This document shows, in pieces, positions 15,893 through 22,195 of a stretch of 22,328 nt of DNA. A program made the position numbers and the translations under genes. Position 1 is the first letter of the stretch; each line of letters opens with the position of its first letter. A model generated the notes under the pieces. That model did no database searches, was not told the DNA's origin, and worked only from the letters and a program-made list of their open reading frames with translations. The DNA is from Bacteroidales bacterium (GTDB lineage: Bacteria > Bacteroidota > Bacteroidia > Bacteroidales > Muribaculaceae): NCBI GenBank assembly GCA_004557565.1, contig SFGS01000037.1, forward strand, positions 1 to 22,328, given 5' to 3'.

Positions 15893-15953
15893 GAGTGCTC
15901 CGAGCTGCTCCGAGTGCTCCCCACCCTAAGCTATCCGAGTGCTCCCCACCCTA
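15893..15953. repeat. GAGTGCTCC direct repeats at the methyltransferase 3' end
   Basis: The 19-base sequence CCGAGTGCTCCCCACCCTA occurs at 15910-15928 and 15935-15953, period 25, after shorter copies of GAGTGCTCC and GAGCTGCTCC from 15893. The last CTA of the second copy is the TAG stop codon (minus strand) of the gene at 15951-17138. Confidence 0.88.
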
Positions 15954-17138
15954 CTTATCCGCTTTCCTCGTAAGCAATAGCACCGGCTCGCCATTAGCCA
16001 ATGTGGTGGCGAAAAGGTAGCAGTCGCCGCCGTCGCGCACTTTCAAGCGTTTTTTCAGTTCGTCGGGACTTAGGCGGAAATTTCGGGTGGCAATATTCAG
16101 CTGCTTGTGCTGTTTGCCCACGGTTTTCGCCTCTTTTCCTGAAAATGGAATGATGCTGTCAATCACGAATTTGCGGCCGGGGAAATCCTCCACAAAATCG
16201 TCGCTATAATATAAGTGTGAGTTTTTGGCTATTTGCTGGATTGGAAATTGGCGAGTCAAGGCGGCAAACGCGCCAATCTTCATCACGCTCGCATTGGGCT
16301 CGTAAAGATATTGCCCTGCTGATGGCGAGCCATAACAGCCCTCTACCGCAAGCGCAGCACTATCCACCGCAAACTCCTGCGCTCCTCCTGCCTCAAAGTT
16401 GAGCGCATGGAGCTGCACATCAGCACATTCCACACCGAAATCCACCTCGAAAAACAGTTCCTTACACTCGTTTTTCACGCTCACCGCCCACACATCGGTA
16501 AGATGCGGAGCGAGGTCGCGCATCGACTGCGTAACGTCGATCATCGGCGACGCCTTGATGTAGAGCCGCTTGGCGTGTGCCTTGATAGTGGGAAGAATGC
16601 TTAGCACATCGGGGGCGCAATCGGCAAGCCCGTAAAGACGCGCTCCGCCATCGCCTCGGCGTGCAGGGTCGATAAACACAGCGTCGAAACGCTCATCGGT
16701 CTGCGTGAGCCACGCCACCGAATCGGCATTCACCACCGTGAAGGCATAGTTGTGCGCACCAGCCGCCGCTATTTCCTCGTCGAGTTCGATAGCCTTGAGC
16801 GAAGCCACTCGCTGCGAAATGTAGTAGGAGTCAACGCCAAGCCCCATCGTCATATCGAGCACGCTGTCGGTGGGCTGGAACAGCGAGGCATGGAACTGCG
16901 CCACTTGCTGGTGGGTGCATTGCTCTGCGCTGATGGCCTTTGGAAAGAGGAAACGCTCGTTTGCCAGCAGTTCGGGAATTTTGTTTTTCGCTTTCTTGCG
17001 ACATTCAATCTGCATAACGGCAAACCGCTTGTCGAAGGGCAAATCCGGTTCGCTCTTCAACATCAACTTCAAGGTATCGGCTCCAGCATTCGCCGCCACA
17101 TACCCCCACATCTCCTCCATCTCCATCTTCTCCATCAT
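15951..17138 (-). CDS. SAM-dependent methyltransferase with THUMP-like domain
   Basis: This 395-residue protein has an N-terminal helical part (1-90), then a class I methyltransferase core. Its motif I is LDMTMGLGVDSYY (94-106), the acidic ribose-binding end of strand 2 is AIELDEE (116-122), and motif IV is DPARR (157-161). The C-terminal ~100 residues (RKFVIDSIIPFSGKEAKTVGKQHKQLNIATRNFRLSPDELKKRLKV in part) match the THUMP-like domain seen with this methyltransferase type in Bacteroidota. Related DPARR proteins act on RNA, so RNA methylation is a reasonable inference, but the target is unknown. The start region is rich in Met (MMEKMEMEEMWG), so the true start may be any of the first ones. 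It lies downstream of aspS on the same strand, separated by a terminator and an inverted repeat. Confidence 0.88.
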   Translation of the reverse strand: MMEKMEMEEMWGYVAANAGADTLKLMLKSEPDLPFDKRFAVMQIECRKKAKNKIPELLANERFLFPKAISAEQCTHQQVAQFHASLFQPTDSVLDMTMGLGVDSYYISQRVASLKAIELDEEIAAAGAHNYAFTVVNADSVAWLTQTDERFDAVFIDPARRGDGGARLYGLADCAPDVLSILPTIKAHAKRLYIKASPMIDVTQSMRDLAPHLTDVWAVSVKNECKELFFEVDFGVECADVQLHALNFEAGGAQEFAVDSAALAVEGCYGSPSAGQYLYEPNASVMKIGAFAALTRQFPIQQIAKNSHLYYSDDFVEDFPGRKFVIDSIIPFSGKEAKTVGKQHKQLNIATRNFRLSPDELKKRLKVRDGGDCYLFATTLANGEPVLLLTRKADK

Positions 17139-17186
17139 ATTTTCACATCTTAATAATTAGGTTCACCACCAATAACTTGTTTTTAA

Positions 17187-17267
17187 AACCACAAATCTCA
17201 CGAATTTCACGAAAAAGTTAAATTTCGCATTAATATAAAATTCGTGTGATTCGTGCAATTCGTGGTT
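17187..17267. repeat. CACGAAT-type imperfect inverted repeat
   Basis: The left arm (17187-17213) and right arm (17241-17267) are 27 bases each and match inverted at 22 of 27 positions, around a 27-base AT-rich centre. Each arm is built of 9-base steps of the CACGAATTn kind. A further TTTGTGGTT lies just outside at 17277-17285. It sits between aspS and the methyltransferase gene, within the latter's upstream region. It looks like a small non-autonomous element or a regulatory foldback. Confidence 0.8.
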
Positions 17268-17293
17268 AAATTCAAATTTGTGGTTAATTGAAA

Positions 17294-17325
17294 CATGGGG
17301 GAGCTATTGTGATAGTTCCCCCATG
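17294..17325 (-). terminator. Terminator hairpin after aspS
   Basis: CATGGGGGAGCTAT (17294-17307) pairs with ATAGTTCCCCCATG (17312-17325) in a 14-bp stem with one mismatch or G-U and a 4-base loop. It lies 24 bases past the aspS stop. On the minus strand it is followed by TTTCAATTAA, a weak T run, so termination may be partial. Confidence 0.8.
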
Positions 17326-17348
17326 GATTGTTTATTGAATGTGTGATG

Positions 17349-19124
17349 TTACTTTTTGGTTACGGCATCAACGCGCGCTTGGTCAACGCTGAGGTAAAGT
17401 TCATCGAGCTGACCAGGTTCGAGGGTGCCAGGAGCATCGAGCATCACATCGCGTCCGCTGTTGTTCTTAGGGAATGCGATGCAGTCGCGAATACTGTCAA
17501 GGCCAGCCAAGATCGACACGAAGCGGTCCAAACCAAATGCCAAACCAGCGTGAGGTGGTGCACCATACTTAAACGCGTTAATCAAGAAGCCAAATTGAGC
17601 CTCGGCACGCTCTGGAGTGAAGCCAAGAATCTTGAACATCTTTTCCTGCAACTTGCCATCGTGGATACGGAGGCTACCGCCACCAACTTCCACACCGTTG
17701 CACACGAAGTCGTAAGCCACAGCACGCACTTGCTCTGGGTGCTCGTCGAGCAATGGAATATCATCAGGATTTGGCAAGGTGAATGGGTGGTGAGTTGCCA
17801 TCAGGCGCTGTTCCTCATCGCTCCATTCAAAGAGAGGGAAGTCAACAATCCAAAGGCACTTGAAGGTGTCTTTGTCGCGCAGACCAAGACGGTCGCCCAT
17901 CTCCAGACGCAAGGTGCAAAGTTGAGTGCGAGTCTTGTTTGCCTTTTCGCCACTGAGAATCAACACAAGGTCGCCGTCATTTGCGCCCATCGCTGCCTTC
18001 ACTTCTGCGAGGTCTTCAGGAGTGTAGAACTTATCAATGCTGCTCTTCACTGTGCCGTCTTCGTTATACTTTATATATACCAGACCCTTAGCTCCCACTT
18101 GTGGACGCTTCACGAAGTCGGTGAGTTGGTCAAGTTGTTTGCGAGTGTAGTTGGCGCAACCTGGCACGCAAATACCGCCAATGTATTCTGCACTGTCAAA
18201 CACTGCGAACTTGCCCTTCTTGAGCACGTCCATCAGTTCCACAAATTCCATACCGAAACGCAAGTCAGGCTTGTCGCTACCGTAGCGGCGCATGGCATCG
18301 TGCCAAGTCATTTGTTCAAGTTTTGGAATTTCCACGCCACGGATTTCCTTAAACAAGTGGCGAGCCATCGATTCAAACACTTCAAGCACGTCTTCCTGAT
18401 CCACAAAACTCATTTCGCAGTCGATTTGAGTAAACTCAGGCTGACGGTCGGCACGCAAGTCCTCGTCGCGGAAGCACTTTGCAATTTGGAAATAGCGGTC
18501 GAAACCTGCCACCATCAGCAGCTGCTTCAAGGTTTGAGGGCTTTGAGGCAGTGCGTAGAACTGACCGGGGTTCATGCGTGATGGCACCACGAAGTCGCGA
18601 GCACCCTCTGGAGTGGAGCCAATCAAGATTGGAGTTTCCACCTCGATGAAGTCACGCGAATCGAGGAAGTTGCGAATAAGAATAGTCATACGGTGACGCA
18701 ATTCAAGATTTGCACGCACTGAATTGCGGCGCAAGTCGAGATAGCGATATTTCATGCGAATGTCGTCGCCACCATCGGTGTTGTCTTCAATAGTGAATGG
18801 AGGGGTGAGGCTCTCGCTGAGCACATTCAGTTCAGAGGCGATAATTTCAATGTCGCCAGTAGGCATCTTGGCATTCTTGCTTGAGCGTTCTGCCACTTCA
18901 CCCTTCACCTGAATCACAAATTCGCGGCCAAGACGGTTGGCGCGCTCTGTGAGTTCAGAGTCGTTTTCGTTGTTAAACACAATTTGTGTGATACCGTAAC
19001 GGTCGCGCAGGTCAACGAAGGTCATGCCGCCCATCTTGCGAGTGCGCTGCACCCAGCCTGCCAAAGTCACCACTTCGCCCACGTTTTCGATGCGAAGTTC
19101 ACCACATTTCTTAGTTCTGTACAT
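17349..19124 (-). CDS. aspS: Aspartyl-tRNA synthetase
   Basis: This 591-residue class II synthetase is of the long bacterial type and charges tRNA-Asp in the cytoplasm. The N-terminal OB-fold anticodon domain (about 1-110) has VTLAGWVQRTRKMGGMTFVDLRDRYG. Class II motif 1 is near SRDFIEVETPILIGSTPEGARDF. Motif 2 is FRDEDLRADRQPEFTQIDCEMSF. The bacterial GAD insertion lies in the middle. Motif 3 is GLAFGLDRFVSIL, with GLDR starting at 531. The length is normal and the gene appears intact. Whether it also charges tRNA-Asn cannot be judged from this window. Confidence 0.98.
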   Translation of the reverse strand: MYRTKKCGELRIENVGEVVTLAGWVQRTRKMGGMTFVDLRDRYGITQIVFNNENDSELTERANRLGREFVIQVKGEVAERSSKNAKMPTGDIEIIASELNVLSESLTPPFTIEDNTDGGDDIRMKYRYLDLRRNSVRANLELRHRMTILIRNFLDSRDFIEVETPILIGSTPEGARDFVVPSRMNPGQFYALPQSPQTLKQLLMVAGFDRYFQIAKCFRDEDLRADRQPEFTQIDCEMSFVDQEDVLEVFESMARHLFKEIRGVEIPKLEQMTWHDAMRRYGSDKPDLRFGMEFVELMDVLKKGKFAVFDSAEYIGGICVPGCANYTRKQLDQLTDFVKRPQVGAKGLVYIKYNEDGTVKSSIDKFYTPEDLAEVKAAMGANDGDLVLILSGEKANKTRTQLCTLRLEMGDRLGLRDKDTFKCLWIVDFPLFEWSDEEQRLMATHHPFTLPNPDDIPLLDEHPEQVRAVAYDFVCNGVEVGGGSLRIHDGKLQEKMFKILGFTPERAEAQFGFLINAFKYGAPPHAGLAFGLDRFVSILAGLDSIRDCIAFPKNNSGRDVMLDAPGTLEPGQLDELYLSVDQARVDAVTKK

Positions 19125-19165
19125 ATTCGAGAAATATATAGTTGTTTTTTATCTTCTTTTAGCGC

Positions 19166-19187
19166 GTGAAACCGACCATAGTTTCAC
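19166..19187 (-). promoter_or_regulatory. Small hairpin in the aspS upstream region
   Basis: GTGAAAC (19166-19172) and GTTTCAC (19181-19187) form a 7-bp stem with an 8-base loop, 42 bases upstream of the aspS start. It could be a 5'-leader hairpin or an operator. I see no T-box features. Confidence 0.4.
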
Positions 19188-19217
19188 CTATATATATAAG
19201 CCCAATTTTCACAAATA

Positions 19218-19225
19218 CAAAATTA
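19218..19225 (-). promoter_or_regulatory. Candidate -7 box for aspS
   Basis: The minus strand reads TAATTTTG, an exact TAnnTTTG, 93 bases upstream of the aspS start. The hairpin at 19166-19187 would lie in its leader. No TTTG at the right spacing is seen. Confidence 0.4.
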
Positions 19226-19337
19226 ATACTTTCCTCGCAGAATTAGCCGTAAAAAAGCAAAAAACTGCACGATTTCGGGCGTTCCAAGCCCAAAAACAGG
19301 AAAATTCCAAAAAAAATACACTTTTTCAGCCAAAAGA

Positions 19338-19368
19338 TTTGCAGATTCAAAAAAAAGCTGTACCTTTG
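19338..19368 (+). promoter_or_regulatory. Promoter of tRNA-Pro
   Basis: TTTG (19338-19341), a 19-base spacer and TACCTTTG (19361-19368) make a textbook Bacteroidota housekeeping promoter. It lies 29 bases upstream of the first base of the tRNA. Confidence 0.75.
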
Positions 19369-19397
19369 CATCGCAATTCCGATAAGGATATGCACTT

Positions 19398-19471
19398 CGG
19401 GGTGTAGCGCAGTTGGTTAGCGCACCTGCTTTGGGAGCAGGGGGTCCCCAGTTCGAGTCCGGGTACCCCGA
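19398..19471 (+). tRNA. tRNA-Pro (anticodon TGG)
   Basis: The 74-base cloverleaf is clear. The acceptor stem CGGGGTG/TACCCCG has a terminal G-U at its inner pair, the D stem is GCGC/GCGC, and the anticodon stem CCTGC/GCAGG holds the loop TTTGGGA (anticodon TGG at 19432-19434). The T loop is TTCGAGT. The discriminator is A and no CCA is encoded, as is usual in this phylum. The T stem CCCAG/CCGGG has one A-C mismatch (19450 against 19460). Confidence 0.97.
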
Positions 19472-19472
19472 C

Positions 19473-19502
19473 AAAAGCCACTCTCTACGAGTGGCTTTTT
19501 TG
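19473..19502 (+). terminator. Terminator of tRNA-Pro
   Basis: AAAAGCCACTC (19473-19483), a 5-base loop and GAGTGGCTTTTTT form a strong hairpin ending in a run of T, directly after the tRNA. Confidence 0.93.
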
Positions 19503-19530
19503 TTATTTAACCCTTCTACTTTTTCACGAT

Positions 19531-19893
19531 ATGACCATCGCCCAACTTCCAATCCACATCATGCTCATCACCCCCATTGCGGTGGCGCTATTCGTTTTGG
19601 GAATACTGGTTGCTACAGGCAAAGCCGACAGGTGGATAGCCGGCTACAACACCGCCAGCGAAGAAGAGTGCGCGAAGGTGAACATCAAGAGGGTGCGATG
19701 GATCTCTGCCATCATACTGTGGATTTCCGACATCTACCTCGTGTTTCTCGCTATCGCCAATCTCTCCGCCATTGGCATCATCATCACCACGCTGGCTTTC
19801 ATCGTCGTCTGCATCATCTTCACCATCCTTGCCGCCACCAGCACAAAAAAGGGTTCAGTGGAAAAATACTGGGGGACTAAAACAAAAACATAA
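19531..19893 (+). CDS. DUF3784-like small membrane protein
   Basis: This 120-residue protein has three predicted membrane helices (about 9-28, 56-80 and 82-104). Between the first two lies the DUF3784 hallmark, GKADRWIAGYNTASEEECAKVN (30-51). It is of unknown function and expected in the cytoplasmic membrane. An in-frame Met at residue 11 is an alternative start, but the full form gives a better first helix. The last codons (TKTKT and the stop) lie inside the repeat that starts at 19879, so its C-terminus was probably shaped by that insertion. It lies 28 bases after the tRNA-Pro terminator and no strong promoter of its own is visible. Confidence 0.8.
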   Translation: MTIAQLPIHIMLITPIAVALFVLGILVATGKADRWIAGYNTASEEECAKVNIKRVRWISAIILWISDIYLVFLAIANLSAIGIIITTLAFIVVCIIFTILAATSTKKGSVEKYWGTKTKT

Positions 19894-20063
19894 AAAAACA
19901 GCCTTTTACCGATGCCAGTGCTTCGCACCTGTCGTTAGTGCTGTGGCATGTCTGATTTCAAGCCGAAGCTTGAATCAGCCACACCACATCACAAACGCCG
20001 CCCTCTTACGAGGGCGGTGGCATCGCCAAAAGGATAAAAACCGCTCGCCTTCGGCGAAAAACC
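19879..20063 (+). repeat. Structured 185-bp repeat, copy A
   Basis: This element starts with AAAACAAAAACATAAAAA and ACAGCCTT, and ends with GGCGAAAAACC. Between are four hairpins: GTGC-TTC-GCAC (19918-19928); a 10-bp stem with a bulged T and CGAA loop (19953-19977); a 9-bp stem with loop TTAC (19997-20018); and TCGCC-TTC-GGCGA (20045-20057). The linkers CCACAC and AAGGATAAAAACC are shared with copy B (20225-20416, opposite strand). It overlaps the last codons of the DUF3784-like gene and is followed 6 bases later by the 93-bp REP dimer. Whether it is transcribed is unknown. Confidence 0.85.
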
Positions 20064-20069
20064 AATCCC

Positions 20070-20162
20070 GGTAGGGACGTGATACTTCACGTCCGCCCAT
20101 AATTGTAATACTATATTGAATATCAACTATTTGACGCGGACGCGAAGTATCGCGTCCCTACC
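20070..20162 (+). mobile_element. 93-bp REP dimer (REPIN-like), copy 1
   Basis: Two GTAG-flanked palindromes face each other: GGACGTGA-TACT-TCACGTCC on the left (arm 20070-20097) and GGACGCGA-AGTA-TCGCGTCC on the right (arm 20136-20162). The AT-rich centre of about 38 bases is shared with copy 2 at 22040-22132. GTAG followed by a palindrome, in inverted pairs, is the known architecture of REP/REPIN elements mobilised by RAYT (TnpA-REP) Y1 transposases. No transposase gene lies in the window. Confidence 0.82.
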
Positions 20163-20224
20163 ATGCAAAATCGTTTTGAGAAATTTGATGCGGCTTTTTA
20201 CCAAGAAATCATTTTATCACCAGG
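20163..20224. other. Spacer between REP dimer and structured repeat B
   Basis: These 62 bases hold no gene. The first ten (ATGCAAAATC) are shared with the outer flank of the second REP dimer, where they read GATTTTGCAT-like at 22031-22039. The rest is unlike anything else seen here. Confidence 0.4.
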
Positions 20225-20416
20225 GGTTTTTCGCCGTGAAACGGCGAGAGGTTTTTATCCTTGGGGCAAAGTGGAAGGCCCTCGTAAGAGGGTGGCGGAG
20301 GGATTGTGTGGTTGGCGGCATGGAAACTCGTTTCCAATGACGCAAAGCGCACACTCGCACCGCCAAATGCGAAGCATTCCACGTTGCTCCAAGGCTGTTT
20401 TTTATGTTTTTGTTTT
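20225..20416 (-). repeat. Structured 192-bp repeat, copy B (inverted)
   Basis: Read on the minus strand this is a diverged copy of the element at 19879-20063. It has the same AAAACAAAAACATAAAAA start, ACAGCCTT, four hairpins in the same order, and the same AAGGATAAAAACC and GGCGAAAAACC. Plus-strand positions of the hairpins are 20367-20377, 20319-20339, 20279-20292 and 20231-20247. Stem sequences differ from copy A but remain paired. The two copies and the REP dimer between them form a 538-base foldback. Confidence 0.85.
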
Positions 20417-20519
20417 TGATTCCAACCACAATTCGGCAACATTGCATAATCTATCCCCAGGAATTTTCCACTTAACCCAAAAAAGTGAAAAATAATGGCG
20501 TTTGTGCGCCTATTTTGAT

Positions 20520-20527
20520 TATCTTTG
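20520..20527 (+). promoter_or_regulatory. Candidate -7 box for the C1 peptidase gene
   Basis: TATCTTTG is an exact TAnnTTTG, 24 bases upstream of the ATG at 20552. A TTTG lies 15 bases upstream, shorter than the usual spacing. Confidence 0.5.
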
Positions 20528-20551
20528 TGAGGAATTAAACTTTAATGACTG

Positions 20552-21946
20552 ATGAAGAAAACTGTTCTATCTCTTGCTGTCTTGGCTTTGGGGTGCGGTG
20601 CTGCGGTGGCACAAAGTGCTATCACACCTGAAGTGCTGGCTAAGATGCAGCAAGCCGACGTGCAGTCGGCTGCCGACAAGGCCGTGCGCAACGCCATGGC
20701 TTCAACCCCTCTCAACACGTTGGCTACAACCGTAGAGTCGATGAATCCCGTTGACGAGGATTTCACCTATCGCGTGCCCACCAAGGGCATCACCAATCAG
20801 AAGCAAAGCGGACGCTGCTGGCTATTCACCGGCATGAATATGCTGCGCTCTAAGGCGATGACGAAGTTTGGGCTGCCAAGCCTGGAAATGTCGGAGGTGT
20901 ACCTCTTTTTCTACGACCAACTTGAAAAGAGCAACCTTTTCCTGCAAAGTGTAATCGACACTCGCCAGAAGCCTATCGACGACCGTTTGGTAGACTGGCT
21001 TTTCTCCAACCCCGTGAGCGACGGCGGCACATTTACCGGCGTGGCCGACTTGGTGAAGAAATATGGCGTGGTGCCTCGTGAGGCTATGCCCGAAACGCAA
21101 TCTGCCAACGCCACCTCGCAATTCAATGCACAACTGAAGAATGTGCTTCGCGAAATGGGTTTGCGTCTGCGTCAGATGGGCGAAAAAGGCACTTCGGTGA
21201 AGGCACTCGAAGAAAAGAAGGTGGAAATGCTGGGCAAGGTTTACCACATGCTCACACTCGCCTATGGCGTGCCTCCAACCGAATTTACTTGGAGACAGCG
21301 CGACAAAGACGGCAAGGTGGTTTCGACCGACAAATACACTCCACTCTCGTTCTACAACAAACTGTGGGGCTACGACCTGAACAACGATTACGTGCTGGTG
21401 ATGAACGACCCATCACGCGAATATTATAAGGTGTATCAAATTGAATACGACCGCCACACCTACGACGGCCACGACTGGGTATATCTCAACCTGCCGAACG
21501 AGGAAGTGAAGCCTATGCTCATCGCTTCGCTGAAAGACAGCACCGCCATGTATATCTCTTGCGACGTGAACAAGTTCCTCAATCGCCAGAAGGGCGTGAT
21601 GGACTTGAAGAACTTCGATTACGAAAGTCTGCTTGGCGTGACCATGACAATGGACAAGAAAGAGCGCATCATCACCCATGCCAGTGCATCGAGCCACGCT
21701 ATGACGCTCATCGCAGTTGACATCGACAAATCCACCTCAAAACCAACAAAGTGGATGGTGGAAAACAGTTGGGGCAAAGAAAACGGCTTCAAGGGCAACT
21801 ACATCATGACCGACGAATGGTTCAACGAATACATGTTCCGCTTTGTGCTCAACAAGAAATACGTGCATGAGAGCGTGGCGAAACTCCTCAAGCAAAAGCC
21901 AATCAAGCTCCCAGCTTGGGACCCAATGTTCGCCCCCGAAGAATAA
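20552..21946 (+). CDS. Exported C1-family peptidase (bleomycin hydrolase/PepC type)
   Basis: This 464-residue protein has a signal peptide (MKKTVLSLAVLALGCGAAVA, cleavage near residue 20-22) followed by a papain-fold aminopeptidase of the C1B group. The catalytic triad is visible: Cys89 in NQKQSGRCWLF with the oxyanion Gln83, His382 in SSHAMTLIAVD, and Asn405 in MVENSWG. Bleomycin hydrolase/PepC enzymes are usually cytosolic hexameric aminopeptidases whose C-terminus projects into the active site. The Bacteroidota form with a signal peptide is probably periplasmic or surface-exposed and would trim peptides for nutrition. It ends LPAWDPMFAPEE and has no type IX secretion C-terminal domain. It is monocistronic, with its own promoter box and strong terminator. 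Confidence 0.95.
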   Translation: MKKTVLSLAVLALGCGAAVAQSAITPEVLAKMQQADVQSAADKAVRNAMASTPLNTLATTVESMNPVDEDFTYRVPTKGITNQKQSGRCWLFTGMNMLRSKAMTKFGLPSLEMSEVYLFFYDQLEKSNLFLQSVIDTRQKPIDDRLVDWLFSNPVSDGGTFTGVADLVKKYGVVPREAMPETQSANATSQFNAQLKNVLREMGLRLRQMGEKGTSVKALEEKKVEMLGKVYHMLTLAYGVPPTEFTWRQRDKDGKVVSTDKYTPLSFYNKLWGYDLNNDYVLVMNDPSREYYKVYQIEYDRHTYDGHDWVYLNLPNEEVKPMLIASLKDSTAMYISCDVNKFLNRQKGVMDLKNFDYESLLGVTMTMDKKERIITHASASSHAMTLIAVDIDKSTSKPTKWMVENSWGKENGFKGNYIMTDEWFNEYMFRFVLNKKYVHESVAKLLKQKPIKLPAWDPMFAPEE

Positions 21947-21984
21947 CCTTCTCCCCCACACACCCTCGAAAAAATAGACACTCC

Positions 21985-22020
21985 AAAAACATCCGATTTA
22001 AGATTAAGTCGGATGTTTTT
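21985..22020 (+). terminator. Terminator of the C1 peptidase gene
   Basis: AAAAACATCCGA (21985-21996), a 12-base AT-rich loop and TCGGATGTTTTT (22009-22020) form a strong hairpin ending in T, 39 bases past the stop. Confidence 0.93.
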
Positions 22021-22039
22021 ATATCCAAAAATTTTGCAT

Positions 22040-22132
22040 GGTAGGGACGCGATACTTCGCGTCCGCCACAAACGGTTAATTTTCAATATATTACCACAAT
22101 TATAAGCAGACATAAAATATCACGTCCTTACC
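22040..22132 (-). mobile_element. 93-bp REP dimer (REPIN-like), copy 2 (inverted)
   Basis: This is the same length as copy 1 and in opposite orientation. The left arm, GGTAGGGACGCGATACTTCG followed by CGTCC, is intact. The right arm is decayed (GACATAAAATATCACGTCC with TTACC), so its hairpin is only partly paired. Its centre, read on the minus strand, shares ATAATTGT, TATATTGAA and TTTG with copy 1. The flank ATTTTGCAT (22031-22039) also matches the outer flank of copy 1. Confidence 0.82.
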
Positions 22133-22195
22133 ATAATAATATTTGGAAATGATATACAAGTGGTCCCTGTGATTATTTAGTAATGATTGAAAAAA

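Noticed and set aside
17328..18581. A 417-codon plus-strand reading frame opposite aspS
   Set aside because: It is antisense to an intact aspS, shows no family pattern, and has an unusual composition heavy in His, Val and Ala, typical of a shadow frame.
19398..19471. tRNA-Pro as an integration site for a genomic island
   Set aside because: No integrase and no duplicated tRNA 3' end were found in the window.
19879..20416. A retron or reverse-transcriptase-linked RNA
   Set aside because: The foldback suggested it, but there is no reverse transcriptase gene nearby and the two halves are copies of one element rather than the a1/a2 ends of a retron RNA.
20163..20495. A 110-codon plus-strand reading frame across the repeats
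   Set aside because: It runs through structured repeat B, whose stems and linkers are shared with copy A in a different frame and strand, so the coding potential is accidental.
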